DNA of 64,000 nt from Lyophyllum atratum (lineage: Eukaryota; Basidiomycota; Agaricomycetes; Agaricales; Lyophyllaceae): assembly GCA_014905825.1 (NCBI GenBank), contig JACGCN010000002.1, positions 3,224,001-3,288,000 on the forward strand, in the 5' to 3' direction. Position numbers and translations under genes: made by a program. The notes under the pieces were generated by a model. It saw only the letters and a program-made list of their open reading frames with translations. It did not search any database and was not told where the DNA came from. Below are positions 1 to 12,996 of the stretch, piece after piece (position 1 is the stretch's first letter; each line of letters begins with the position of its first letter).

Positions 1-2534
1 ACTCGGCAGAGGAAGAGCAAACTCGAATGAAGTAGGAGGTTTTCTGATATCGGAATGGATGAAACCCGCACGGGAGTCCACCGAGGCTGGCGATGTCGCT
101 TCACGAAGCAAGGATCAAGCCTGGGCGAAGTGAGGACTCTCGACGCGAAATAATGCATATGGTGCCACTACTGTCAGTCGTTGGAGTAATCCATGAAGTC
201 TCATGATGTGAGGGTGGCTAAAGTTGGCGCGGTGAAGAACGGAAGGGTTGTAAACAAGGAAGGATCGTCGGATTTGGTGGGTCGCGGTTAGAAGTCAGAT
301 GATGACAACTCGCGCCGATCAGTCATCCGCGGGTATCAACAAACTCCCACCTTGACCACTACAATGCACGCAAGACATCGCCTCTTTCGAGTTGAACCTA
401 CCTCTGCGTGATGTCGGGGTACGCAAGTGGATGATCCTGCACCCGCGTAGCTGTACTAGGAAGTCGGACCAGCGTACTGTTCCATGAGGTGAGTCGCATA
501 ATGACTTCACGAAGGTATCTGCAATGGTGAACCTCTTATGAACCCTCGAAATGTGTTTAAAGCCTTCCGTTGGAAGTTCGTCCACTTCTTTCTCCGAGGT
601 TGATTGTCGTTATGCCTTTTTTTCGCCCTGCCCATCACAAGTTGCTGCCCGCTGCCCGTACCGCTACCCGTTCAACCGTTCGGAGCGCGATACATCTACG
701 GCACCTCACAGCTTGCCTAGTGAGAATACATACCAGTTCTTACCTCTGGGGCAGGCTCGGTTTCGCGACTCAAGCGATACGTAAGTCCTCACTGCACCTA
801 TGTCAGTACCGCCCTCCAATCCCAAACTTATGATATCCGTTATCTTCAGGATATCGCCGTCATGACGTATTCTATCATCCAGCGCTGTATTTTTGGCAAT
901 CATAGACCTGAACGATTAATATCCGAGTGGCTCGAGATCGACAGAATCCGTCATTCTCGTACATTCAAATCTCCGATGTATTTCAGGCCCGTGTTGACGG
1001 TCAGGACCCTCCCCACCTAGTCCACTTTCTCTGAAGCGCCCGGAGACACACAGGCTCTAATTTTATCTGTAACTCGGTCCCCCTTTTGTTGCCCCCCAAA
1101 CCGGCGTACGGCGCTATTATAAGTGTGCAGTTACGCAACGCCCGACGATGTCTGACGACAACATTTGTCGACTTTCCATCGCACTGATTGCCGCCGGCCT
1201 CGGAACGAACCCAGCCCCGTTTCATTGAGGGCGAGGAACCCCAGGGTTAGTCTTTGCACAGTGTACCTTTATCGTCGTGTTAAAATACTTCTCCTTTCAG
1301 CTATTTTAGGTCCTCTGCCGATCACATATGTACCGGCAGAACGCATTCGTTTTCTTTGGGGACGCCCTTGACAAACCTGGCGATACCATAATTGCTCTTA
1401 CTATAACCCACTCACAACCCTGCTTTCTATTAGACTTTGACTGGCAGGTGCCAGCCACGATTTGTCACGGTGCGGGTGCCTGCCTCGACCACAAGGGTCG
1501 ATTGATGACAATTGGCGCTGGATTCGAGGTCGAGAACGGAAGGGTCATGCCAGGAACGCCTATCACAATGTTTTCTCCCCGGCATGGTGTCATCGCGATT
1601 TGCTATCTCGACTTCTGTGACTCTCTGACATGTGAACTTTCTGACAAAAGTTTGGGCTATCTTATCTCATGTTTTCGAGTGGTTATGCCCGATCTCCGGT
1701 TCATTGACATGTGTCTAAAGCCTTCTAGAAAAGCCTAACCATCATGCGCTGCTAAGTAATGCAATCCTTCTCGTCTTACGATGCCGGCATTTGTTTATCA
1801 AGGCTCCATGAGGATGTCTACATACTGACAGCTGAACGCCTAGATCTTACAGTCCTTGACAGCCTTCGAGCGCTTCGTATTCTTGCTCATTGCGATATGT
1901 GGTAGTCTCCATGGCGTTACGCCTTCGAACATGCGGCGCAAAAAGGGATCGGTGCCGGTTAGCACTATCGTCGAGGAGCTGGAGGATGCCATCCTACTCG
2001 GGCATCACAATGATATTCCAGTGGGTGCCATCTTGGTACTCTGATTGGACTTTGGTTGCCAGTTTCTGTCATGTCAGAAGCTTGTCGTCTTTACGCAGTC
2101 TGATGAACCTACGATGCCCAACGCTGCCAGCGTACCCGAAGCAGACTACCGGCGTCTTATCGGCATATCGAATCTGTCCGCGTAGATTTATGCTGCGGCC
2201 CCCGCACCTCCCCCGCACCTGTCAAGCTCGGGTTGCGCAAATCCAGGAGACTGGCTCAGGGCGAAATATTCATCTCGCGGTTCTTCACCTGGTGGTCCTA
2301 GTTCTTCTTCTTTTTGCATGATTTGTTCTATCATAGAAGTATCACTCCGCATGCATGAATTCCATTCATGTCTACCCTCTGTAGAGTCAGATATACCGAA
2401 ATATTCCTTGAATGGGACGTTTCGACGAGGTTTACGTAAGTCGAAGAACCCTTGTTTGGATGACGGGAATATGATGGCAGACAGCGGGCACGACGTGCCA
2501 GGCGGCCAGGCCCCAGGAGGTGCTAGGCTTCCCC
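1..2534. other. no convincing gene; scattered short ORFs
   Basis: I see no intact gene. Two stretches look weakly coding: a 136-codon frame on the + strand at 1328-1738, and a minus-strand frame at 2188-2625 whose last half (Glu/Gly/Pro-rich, ending in Gly/Ala residues) has protein-like composition. Neither matches a family I recognise and I could not join either to neighbours by clean splice sites. The stretch could be decayed coding DNA or chance ORFs. Confidence 0.4.
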
Positions 2535-3879
2535 ATGTTCCCTCACTTGCTCTTCTTTCTGAGCATTTCCTGGCTCGATGTTGTCCTTTGCCGCCACAAC
2601 GTGACCATTGACGATCAGGACCCATCGATCGCGTATGTCCCGAGGCAGAGTTGGGTATTGTCGGCCAACAGCAACTTGAATGCAGGAGGTGCTCACATGT
2701 TGACCCAAGACATGACTGCTACAGCAACGTTCACATTCACTGGTCCGAAGATTCCTTGTTTTCTTCTACTTTGATTGACATTGGTATCCAGGTGTCGCCA
2801 TCTATTTCATGTCCCCACTATGGCCTTACACAGTCAATACTGCAGTGTCATTGGATTCGGGAACACCAATTCTCCTTGATCTTGTGGATCATAGTCGGCC
2901 AAACGTTGGGCAGGGTGTAGAAACCGTTCAGTCGAATGTAATCTGGGGCGCAGCTGGACTTCCAAACACGCAGCACAGGCTCGTTATCTCCGTAGGCGCA
3001 GGCCAACCGTTCGCCATTGTCGATACTTTGATGTACTTGATATTTTGTTCTTTCAATCCTGGAAAACTGACTAATCTTTCGTCCAGTTACACGGCCCTCG
3101 ACCCCGAGGATCTTACGACGTCCAGCTCTCCCACACTTGGTCCCTCATCCACCAGCCCACGTTTTCAGCCCAGTTCAACCTCGTCTGGGAATCCTGCTGC
3201 GACGTCAGGTGCATCGGGAAACTCATCATCCTCTCATGTCCTGCCTATCGCTCTTGGCACTGCCCTGGGTGTGCTCGCCCTGCTAATCGTCGCTCTTGGA
3301 ATCTGGTTCTGCAATCGTCGGAGGCGGAGACCAACGTCGGAAGCGTGGACAGTTGCAGGGACCCCTTACCCTGGCTCTCCTCAAATGGGGCCTTCAATGT
3401 CTACTGCGCCGAGCAGTTCCATGAATGGGGGGAATAATTACGCCTACGCGGGGGTCTACCAACCGTATGATAATAATGACTGGAGTACTCCACACTATGT
3501 TACTCCGGGTCCTATCCCTGGTGCGATGGCGCCCGCTACAGCGGCTTCGTATGCCCATCCCTATGCCACGGCGACTCCGACCAGGGATGACGACACAGGC
3601 AGCACATGGCAGGGCACGACTTCTCAGATTGCTCAGCAGTACATGCGATCCCCGAACCGTTACCAGCCTAACACCCTATCCACTATCACAGAAACCTCGA
3701 CACCGCCACTTGGAGGAGGAACGCCTCTTGCTCATTCACCATCGTCGTATCCGACGGATATTGGGAGCGACAACAGTGCGCACGGAAATAGCGGTCCGAG
3801 CGAGACTCGGGCACCTCGGTACCCAGCCTTCGTGTCGGAGAAAACGGGGTACCCTCACCCTCCAGCATATGCCCGCTGA
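2535..3879 (+). CDS. single-pass membrane glycoprotein of an Agaricomycete family
   Basis: Three exons: 2535-2742, 3033-minus-one to 2792 (that is 2792-3032), and 3087-3879; introns of 49 and 54 bases; 413 aa. ATG 2535 opens a hydrophobic signal peptide (MFPHLLFFLS...). The ectodomain starts with NVTIDDQDPSI and continues with a beta-rich segment containing PLWPY and SLDSG. A Ser/Thr/Pro-rich stalk leads to one membrane helix (about 19 hydrophobic residues ending IWFC) and an RRRRR stop-transfer. The cytoplasmic tail of about 190 residues is low-complexity and ends PPAYAR. I know this architecture as a widespread, uncharacterised family in mushroom genomes; function is unknown, with cell-surface sensing or adhesion only a guess. 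The second intron is stop-free and a multiple of three, so a longer isoform is possible. A decayed paralogue lies at 62533-63405. Confidence 0.85.
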
Positions 3880-4082
3880 TTCTTGAAGAGACAGAAGTAT
3901 TATTTCATTCAGACGATAGAGCAAATACAATGTATGAATGACCAATGATATTATTTACCACTGCAGGACACGACGACCTCAGCTTACCTGAGCTACCCAT
4001 ATCCACAAAGAAGTGCTGCGGCACTATTGGAGTTCGCAACCTACTAACTGCGTACGCTCTAGTCTATAGCTGGAACAGCGTC

Positions 4083-4882
4083 CTACTTCGCTCTACACAT
4101 TTCAGCGACATCCTTCATCCATATCTGGACATCGGACCCCCAACCTCCGAATCTCCTCATTTTCCTGCCAGTGATGTTCTCACCAGCAACAACGCCCATC
4201 TCTGCCATCCACGCTTTACATCGACGACGTGTTGCCCAGTGGTTCGAGAGACACCACCAGAGAATGCCCTTAGCCGAGAAGGCTTCACGCCAACTCTCCG
4301 GGCATCCTACGCTACACGGCGCGGTTAACCCGAAAAGGCGACCAAAGGTTCGAACGAGGATACGGGGGAAGTACAGAGCCAGAGGAGGGTCTAACCCTAT
4401 GAAGAGTGGTGTGAATCACCCATGAGTCATATGTGCAGACCGATGAATCCTACAGATAAGATCAGTGCATTCCTCGACCGCGATGTTCCCCCCTTTCCCG
4501 GCGTAACTCCCATCCACTACCCACCCCTTGTCGGATTGATTCATGGCCTCGCGCATCATCGCCTGAAATTCGGCGGTGGGGGTCTCTTTCCAGCCTGGCT
4601 GCCAGTTCAATGTGTCGAGCGAGATGTATGGAACATCAAGAAGTTCGGCCAGAGCAATACCAGTGGTGGACTTCATGGATGGAGAGCGTAACCAAGCTCA
4701 ACTTCCTGCAGACTTGTTGGTTGACCACGTACCTTTCCAGTCCCTAGAATCAGAAGTCAAGGAGTTAATTCTAGGGAGGTTGAATGTCACACGAAAGGCG
4801 TACCGCTGTTGCCAGTGACCTGCACCTTGTAACGGCCTTCACCGTCGCCTAGGAGTGGAGGCATTGGAGAAGAAGAAGACAT
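4083..4882 (-). CDS. P-loop NTPase, adenylate-kinase-like small kinase
   Basis: Four exons on the minus strand: 4804-4882, 4733-4743, 4454-4670, 4083-4396; introns of 60, 62 and 57 bases; 621 bases, 206 aa. The second exon is only 11 bases and supplies the middle of the Walker A loop. Spliced, residues 24-32 read GNSGTGKST. Downstream come YISLDTLNW (lid and substrate region), GWVVDGSY, and WLDPPLALYFPR, the order seen in bacterial FlaR/topology-modulation-like adenylate kinases and their fungal relatives. The C-terminal third is basic (RTFGRLFG, ATRRR). Substrate is not evident; a nucleotide or small-molecule kinase is likely. In-frame ATGs also exist at 4888 and 4912; I chose 4882 because the N-terminus MSSSSPMPPLLGDG matches what I recall of relatives. 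Confidence 0.85.
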
Positions 4883-7800
4883 GACCATCAGTCCATCACC
4901 AGAGGTCTTCATCCCCTTTACATAAACACTGCAACGAGTCAACTTGATCGTGGTCCATCGGCTCCGCTACCTGGGCGCTCCGTACACGTGATCGTGTATC
5001 GGAACAAAGCAACGATGGGGCCGGGGTGTTCGTAAATCCCGACGATCCCTGCGTTCCATTTCCTCTACACTCCAATGGAGCCGCTCTCTTATTGTTGAAA
5101 GGCACATCCATTAGAGTCCGTCAGTCGTTGCCTGTCCTTGCACTGCTCAGTGGGCCACCTTAGCGAAAGATGCGCTTGGCGTCTCCGAGTCGGTATTGAA
5201 CTACTGATGATCTCACACTTCCCGCTTAGACGATATTTCAGGCAGAGAAGGGCAGTCTACCCGAACAATACTGGAGAGAGAATTTCAGGCACAATTGATG
5301 GTTCCGGGAAGCGAGCTAGCTCAGCAGGCAGTTCAAGCAGATCTGAGCCACTGAAAGTGGAGAGAGACTTACCAGCGGATCAAGCCGTTGTTTTCCCTTT
5401 GTTTACCGAGGGCGCGTTGCCAACAACCACATGTCCAATCCGTTTGACTAGGGCCGGTTTTGGGCATATTGTCATGAGAAATGAAGTCGATGAGATTCAC
5501 AAGGCGGCGCGTCCACGCCGACAGGTCGAATTTGAGTTGACAGGACATGATGGTTTCTGTGCATGTCTGTCGTTGTGAGTGGACACTTAATGACGGGAGG
5601 TGTCAATGGAAAGCAGATAGACGATTTATCGGAAACTGATACGGGAGGATCTGGACGAGAGTCGGGTGCTGGGGAATGTCAAAGAGTAGAACCTGCCATT
5701 GAACAACGTGGCTGCACAGAATATGTCACGGCAACGGCTTCGACTGAATTCAAAGTCGTACACGGTACCATGCTTCGGGAATCCACACCGCATGCTCACG
5801 CTCCGTGGCGTTGAGCTTGTATATGACGACGAGGTCAGCACCGTTCAGTCATGACACCCGCGAAGAAGTCGATGCTCTAGACTGTGTGTAACGATTGCAG
5901 ACCTGCGTTCCGATTTCCAAGGTTAGCGCAAAGAAGTGCGTACGACTCGAAAGCCACTTACCGACGTCAACCAAGAGGTTCGCATAATGGAAGAAAATGG
6001 AAGATACGCTGCAGATCACGGCACGGACCTTATTGAGACGCATGGCGGGAAGGGAGAGGTTATATCTTCGGGGCCTGTTGAAGGTTTGCAGATCATGATG
6101 ATGACCCGTGATATCAATGAGAGTAGCGGTTCCCAGATCGGCCCAGAACGTTGGAAGGCCGAGATGCGGGACAAGAAATTCGATAGCTTGAGGGCGCATC
6201 TTCCCTTTCCTAATATGCCCCATAGCCAAGTTGATGTCTACGGAGTACCGAGGATCGCGAGTGCATGGGACAACGGTTTCCGCAAACAGAGAGTGTCATC
6301 GAGGATCGAGGGGCGTGCCACCAGGTTGAAGCGAAGGACAACATGCATCCATCCGTTTCGGCCTTTGACATTCGCTGAGAAAGGAAGCAAACCGCTTAGC
6401 ATGGTCAAAGTCTTCTGGAATAACGCAAATGTGGTTCGATAAGAGAAGGTCGAACATGAGGGTAGCATCCTGCATTGTGGTGCCCTAACCCATGATCCAG
6501 GATATTACTAGAGAGCAATATGAAAGATGAGCCAGGTGGCTGAAACGGTTTTCTGGATAGAGCAAACCTAAATGCTTCCGTCCGACCAACTGATGGCGAA
6601 TTGAAGGGTGAACGTTGACAGTTGTGAGTTTGTATCCAAGATGGCGCAGGAACAGCGGGCGCCTTGGTCCTAATGTGGAGTTTTGATCTGGGTGGATGAC
6701 GCAGGGAGAGACATATCTGACGACAAATGGGCCATGGCAGTCGATCTCAACGAACAATCGCGCAGCGCATGATTGCTTTGGAAACACCACGACATATCGC
6801 CAGCCTATGGTCCAGAGTTCGGCAGGAAAGCTGTGGAAGACCGCCGCGATAACTTAGTGAGGTGAGAAATGTTGAGAGGACAGTGACAGACGAGCAGATG
6901 GTGGTGGTTCATACTGGTGATCAGAGGGTGGCTATCAAATGATATTTTAAACTCAGCTCCGCCCCTTTCGGGGCGAGTTGATGTTGCGCCACGAGGGTCA
7001 CGGTAAGCTTAAACTCTGTTTTTGCTGAGGGCGTTCAATCTCCCACCTTGAGCTGACCGTCTTACATAGTCCTTGTTATATTTGGAACGAAATGTTACTA
7101 TTGGATCTACATTCAAGTGGATACTCTTCCCACAGCGAGTCATACGAACTCCTTTCGAGTCCCGATCCTCAACCGACTTACGGACGTTGGACTGTTATCA
7201 ACTACTACGGTCTACAAAAATGTCAAGCGCGTAGCAGTCGCATATCTACTCGCGTACGCCTGCATAAAGATCTTGCATTCTTCAGGCGAAGTCGCACTCT
7301 CCGACCCTGGAAATGGCGACCGGGGATAGTCATTGAACAGCCTCTGTCTCGACGTTTTGTGCGCATTACACCTGTCCCTAGCCATACATCGTGAAGAGGA
7401 GGTACTTCTCCCATTCGGGCTGAAGATACGGATAATAAACGTGGGGTTTTGATCGGCATGTTTTTTCTCTGCACTCGGAGGTATGACAGTTCGGGAACGA
7501 TCCATACCCCCCGAACTCCCATTACTCACAAGCTGCTTGGTTCTATACCCAAGCTGCTTTCTAACCCCACATATAATGTCAACGTTTCACTCGCCTCCTT
7601 GCTGGTGCGTATCATACGTTATCAAGTCTTGGTACGGCTTATCCTTCTTCAGAACCTGTCAAATTGTCCCTTGCCGAAGAACGTTGTTCTACCCACAACC
7701 AAATCGCTTATGTCTGGTATACTCCTCTTTCCACGGATGTTTAGAACTCCTCCTACCTGTCATCGCTCCACGAGAAGCACTGCCACTTTGACATGTCCTT

Positions 7801-8867
7801 TCTGCGCGTTGACAGCTCCTCTCTGTGGCAATCTTTGTAGTGGGTCCGTCCACCCATGCATTGCAACCCTTGAAAAATAATCTCGTCGATCCGTACATTG
7901 CGGATAGATCGTCAGACTTTTCGGCGGAATGAAACGATGGCGGAAACGATGCTTAACTTAATATCTCGGCTATTCAACGAACCCATGACCAGGCATGGAA
8001 AATCACCGAATAGAGCCGGATATGGGCGGCTGTTCATCTCCTCTCCTAAGAGTCTAAGACTCCACCCAGGTCATGGTCCTTGAAGCTACGACTTTCAGCA
8101 GCGTTCCTACTCCTCTATCTTTGGCATACTAATATCATGAAACCTTGGGATTGCTGTCATTTCCAGTACTTGCAGGTCAGCAGATATAGTCGGATCTTGG
8201 GAATATCTGGGACGCGTCGAGGGGCGAAGAGGGCATTCTTCCAGTCAATGTGCTCGCAGGGCTCGGCTCACAGCGCCAATCTTACGACAGGATGGAGATG
8301 GGGAAAAAATCGCGAGGTTCCATTACTGCGAAATCAAAGGACTGAACAACTTCAACATATGTTCTTGGGAAAGGTTATAGAAGCCCCCAACCATGCCGCT
8401 GAGGAATGACTGAAAAGAAGGTATCAATCGGACGCCCCCAGAAGACAGCGACCCACTTGAATCCCGAACAGAATACGTCATATCATAGAGGAGAAGGGTC
8501 CCCGTACAACATGAACATTAGGTATATTCCGGCTTTATCGACGACCATCGTTCGCAGGACATCTGTCAGATGCGTATTCGGGCGGGTAGATCTGGGGTTG
8601 AATAGCTTCTTCTCGTCGGGCTCGTTTCGGACAGGCTGCATAGTACCAGTGTACGCAAGTATCCCATGGGCTCTGCATGACAGCCTCGGCGATGATCCTG
8701 AATGTCGCCCCATGATGGGCATCTTGCTCGAATATTTGTAACTGCAGATTTGAAAACGTCCTACCAAGCATGCTCGACGAGGAACGCATTATCAACACGA
8801 TTAAATGACAGAGCAATAGAGAGCACTGTTCGCATAGCGGAATACACTGGCTATAAATCTGAACATG
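4883..8867. other. long stretch without recognisable gene
   Basis: Nearly 4 kb with only short, mutually inconsistent ORFs on both strands (for example 5138-5578 +, 5936-6442 +, 5849-6229 -, 6485-6790 -, 7449-7880 +). Several reach 100-170 codons, but none carries a motif I recognise and no chain of GT...AG junctions joins them into a longer frame. I looked for P450 haem-binding, kinase and transporter motifs without success. It may be decayed coding DNA or ordinary intergenic DNA. Confidence 0.4.
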
Positions 8868-10125
8868 CTACGAATCATCAACCTCCATCAAACTTGCGTC
8901 TGCCGTGATAGACCCGACAGCAGGCGGTGAGCCATTCAGGGATGGTGATGATCGCTTTTCGGGAGTTACGCTATCATGGGGCAGGGGCGCAGACACAGGT
9001 TTCGGCGAGGCGGGGGATGGAGATGGAGTCGAGATCCTCGCTTGCTTCTTTGCGCTGGCAGAGCGGTTGAAGTGATTGCACTTTGGACAGATGTATTCTG
9101 ATGGGAACGAACAGTACTAAGACAAAGGATAGCACGAAGAAAAAGTAAAACGCAACGTACGGGCGTCGGCCCACATGCTTTCTTTCACTAGGCCATTATG
9201 AGCGAAGCATTTCTCGCAGATCAACGCGTAACGCGAGGTAGAGGCGTTCGGTGTGTGATCATCATCTCCGAGCAAGGCATCGGCAAGCTTGTCATACCAT
9301 TGCTTTCTTGGTGGACCGGAAGGTAGGGGCGCTGAAGACGTCGGGGTGAAGACACGTCAGACTTGAAACACCAAGACGAAGGAGACCTACTGGGAGGCTG
9401 TGGGTTGAATGGATTCGGAGTTCGTGACACGGTATTGCCATTTGGAGGTGGGGGAACTCGTTGTGGCGTGCTCGGTTGAGTTTGTGCAGGGACAAGTCTT
9501 TGACGTAGACCAGGGCTCCCGGCGGGCTCGTCGTATCGTTGAATTAAATCACGAGTCGAGTAGTAATTCGTCTTCTTCTTGATCTCCTCTACTTTTGTCC
9601 GCTGCTGTTTCAGCAACGTTTGCAGGGTTTTCTCTGACGTGCTGATAAGATTGGATCAAGCAATAATTATGCTCCATGCTCACCTTCTGCGTCTCCCTTC
9701 CGCTTGTACCAGATTTGCACAATCCTCCGAATGAATAGGATGCTGCTTGGCTGTTTGCTTGGTCGGCATGTTTGAAGAAAGGAGATGGGCTTACACCACA
9801 GGACCAACTACAACCGGAGCCCCCTTCACCGCTTTCTCAACGCCACTCCCTCGATGTCCACTGCGATTTGGAAGAATGCCTAAATACCACAGGCTCACAT
9901 ATGCCACCCAACCAGCCAATGTATATAGTGTTACAAGCAGAGTCGCCCGGCGCTCTCGTAGACGAATTTCGGATAGTTGGAGCTGGCGCTTCTGTATATC
10001 GATCGCCAGGGCTGAAAGAATAGTCTCGTAGTCCTCTTCTTTCTTCTGTTTGTACACCGTGAATTACTGCTCAGAACTACAAGAAATGGCCATACCTTCC
10101 GAAACATGCTCGTCAAGAAAGACAT
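8868..10125 (-). CDS. lnp1: Lunapark-family ER network protein
   Basis: Six exons: 10096-10125, 9795-10045, 9684-9742, 9391-9633, 9161-9331, 8868-9097; introns of 50-63 bases; 984 bases, 327 aa. Lunapark sits at three-way junctions of the tubular endoplasmic reticulum and stabilises them. The family order is complete: short N-terminus MSFLTSMFRKK, a charged helix (EDYETILSALAIDIQKRQ), a first membrane segment at about 44-68, a second at about 84-102, a coiled coil (KTLQTLLKQQRTKVEEIKKK), a Pro-rich linker, and the C-terminal zinc ribbon with Cys 233, 236, 255 and 258 (CX2C-X18-CX2C; YALICEKC and YICPKC). An N-terminal Gly for myristoylation, present in animals, is absent here. The tail after the ribbon is Ser/Pro-rich and ends EVDDS. 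Length is slightly under the usual fungal size. Confidence 0.93.
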
Positions 10126-12996
10126 AAATAAAGAGTGTTGCGGTTTGAGGATAAAATGGTAGAAAAAAAGAGGAAACGCTGCGTAAGTCGTGGAGAATGT
10201 GAGACGGACGGCCAGCTCAATCGTGACGTAACGCGCAGGTCACACGAGCACGTGACTCCCCAACCTAACTGACGCAGTCAACGTTCTCCTGGACTTCCAC
10301 AACCTTCAGTGCTGTTGCATTTTTTCTGAGAGCATTTTCCTCGCATGCTTTCTCTCTATTCGAAAGTCTAGATCACCTTCCATGTTGACACCTGGGAATG
10401 ATGGCAGCATCTCCTCGAGGTACAACCAGGCCAAATTTTTAATATATCTACTCAGCTCGAGACCCGATCTATGACATCGAATTCGTTTATCTTGCTATTA
10501 TGGACACCATCCCCGGAGCACCGCTTTGCCTTCGGGCCAAAATTCACCCCAACGGCGCTGATTTTGGAAGTCTCCGTTAAAGCTGAGTCCTCCCATTTCT
10601 TTCGAGCGATACATTTGATCTGGGGATGTGACGGTTTCTTGTCAGGTTTGCTCTGGCGCATCTATCAACTGTGAAACTTGAGATCCCCTCCAAATAGTGG
10701 CGCGACACGACCCCGGGACCGCGGTCCTTAACCCGCATTGCTTTCCAACGCGCGTTCTTGTTGTAACCACCCCCCAGAGGAATCGTAAATTCTTGAACTG
10801 CGCTTCCGAGACTCCAGGTTTTTGCTATGACTCGCTGGCGATCTTCGATCAGGGACCCCCAGTCTTGAATGATGTTTCCATTGCGAGAACATCGGGATCG
10901 TTGCGCAGAGATCCTCGAGTGCTCGAGGCGAAAGCAGGGTGGCTATTGCGTGTTCAGGCAACCCACTTCTTCGCATTCAGGGCACATCAATGATCACTTG
11001 TTGCGGGGTCTCCAAAATCTTGATCGTGATATGTCGATGTCAGCGACGCAACTATGTCACCAGATCAGCCTACTACTGGGCATCTCATCACCTGGACAAA
11101 TTCGCGTTCAGTGTAACCAGATAAGAGCTCGATGGGGTTCGCCCCGGCACTCTACTTGATCCACGGGGCTCGGAGGCGTTAGTATCCTCAGTAGCTTTCA
11201 TGTACTGCGAGGTCGAATGATATCTCCTCGCTCTCGACGTTTAAAATATCCTTTCAGCCAAGTGTCCGAAAGCTGATCTCACAGTGATCGTCTACTAGAT
11301 AATTGACCCTTGTCTGGATTATAAGCGCTCGGCAACTGCGATTGTATCCGCGATTGTGTTGATCAATCTACTCTGAAGCCATTCATATAATGCCCATTCA
11401 TGCTCAGTCTCTCGCATCGACATGTTCCATGTATCCTATGACAAGGTTTCATGGGTTCCCCGAAATCATCGAGCGTCATTTTCTCTGGTCCTTCCTTGGT
11501 CGTTTTGATGTCGAGCGATGTTGGCTTCAGAAGTTCCTGGCAACTATAACCAAATAAAAACATGCAACGTCTATTTCTCCTCGATGAATAGCGGTGTCAA
11601 CCACGACTGGCCCTGGCCCTGTAGGCAGTCAAGCAGTAAATCTGACCTCTCATGCATGCAAGCCTCATCGTATGTGCTTGAATAAACGTTCTGTGGTGCG
11701 TGTCGCTGTAGCGACCGTTCGAGCTGTCATGTCTGTGATCAACAGGAAAGTATGTATATGGCTGCAGAACTTCTGAGGACACGGTACGTTCTTTTTAGTA
11801 GGCGGACTTCAATATCCCGTGCCTGTGCATGTGGACTTCAGATGAGGTTTCTCTTTGTCGCTATCCCTAGTGCTTGTGACGCGTCTGGACACTGACTACA
11901 TTTTCTGTCAAACAGTTCTTGACGTTTCCCAACAAAAATTGGCCTGATGAGAACTACGTCGGAACTACGCTACAAAGCGAAGTAACACGGGGAACTGGTC
12001 GAAAATCTTCCCAGAGTAATAACCCAACCGACGCGCTATTCAGTCACAGGTGCGCAGGGCTAGCACTCTCGCGTCCAATGCACTGGCACTGCAAGGAGTC
12101 ATTCTAGCATTGCCTCCATCGTGACAGGCGCAACAATCCATGTCCAAGCCTAAGCCTTTCCATCGCTAACATCATAGCCTGGATGAGTTGTCTTTAATCG
12201 GTTCCTGCCCGGGCCGGCCCCACTAGGATCCGAATCACAGCTGTCAAAGAAAATGCCACCGTCCACTTTCGTCTCTACAGTGAATTGAAACCAAAGCAAC
12301 GCATTTGGGCTGTCGTGGAGTGCCGCAAGCTATACATATGCTGGGTCGAGGAGGAACTAAGCTTTGTGCTGTTGACAGAATGGGTAGAGGATGTTGTTAT
12401 ATTCTGCAGATGAGACTTTCATTGTCGAGGTTCGCATTGTTGCCACATCGGGACGCTAATCCCCCTGAGTTCATTGCGCACATGATTTGATGGCATCTCG
12501 TGCTGCACAAGAGTCCGAACCCTTCGGCGACGAAAAGGGAAAGCCATATTTTACGTCACTCAAACTGAACCGCATCAACCAGGTTCTCGAATTCAACGGA
12601 CAAGCCACTTGGGGCCGTTCGCGAACTTATGCCATCTCCATCAATCTTGAAACCTTCCTGCCAGTGGGGCCGAAAGGCGCATCTCCCACTCTTCCTAATT
12701 TTTGACAGATAAGCCGCCAGTGGTCTGCGTAACGCTTAACGCTTGACCGTGTATGAAACAAATACGCTGCAACCGCAAATTGGAGATCACCACACTCGCA
12801 AATGGCAATTCCCCTTCCAGACCCTCCGATCTAATCTTGCAAGGTTTGCATCGGGTGTGCGTTAAATGAGCCGATCTTACACACTTTCCCATTTGAACGC
12901 TAAATTTCTGGTTATAAGCGACACTGGTTTACTCCCGATCTCTCTAGTACAAAGAGGGTCTTGTCTTCCTCCGTCGGTTCCCATTGCTCATCCCCC
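10126..12996. other. intergenic or decayed DNA
   Basis: Only short ORFs (the longest near 100 codons, such as 10697-10993 + and 10869-11159 +). No motif is recognised and no spliced frame could be built. The 200 bases before 12997 are rich in CT runs (CTCTCTAG, CTTCCTCC), which suits a promoter or 5' leader for the GATA gene. Confidence 0.4.

Noticed and set aside
3425..3886. 153-codon ORF in another frame
   Set aside because: Overlaps the third exon of the glycoprotein gene in the wrong frame; Arg/Leu-rich shadow.
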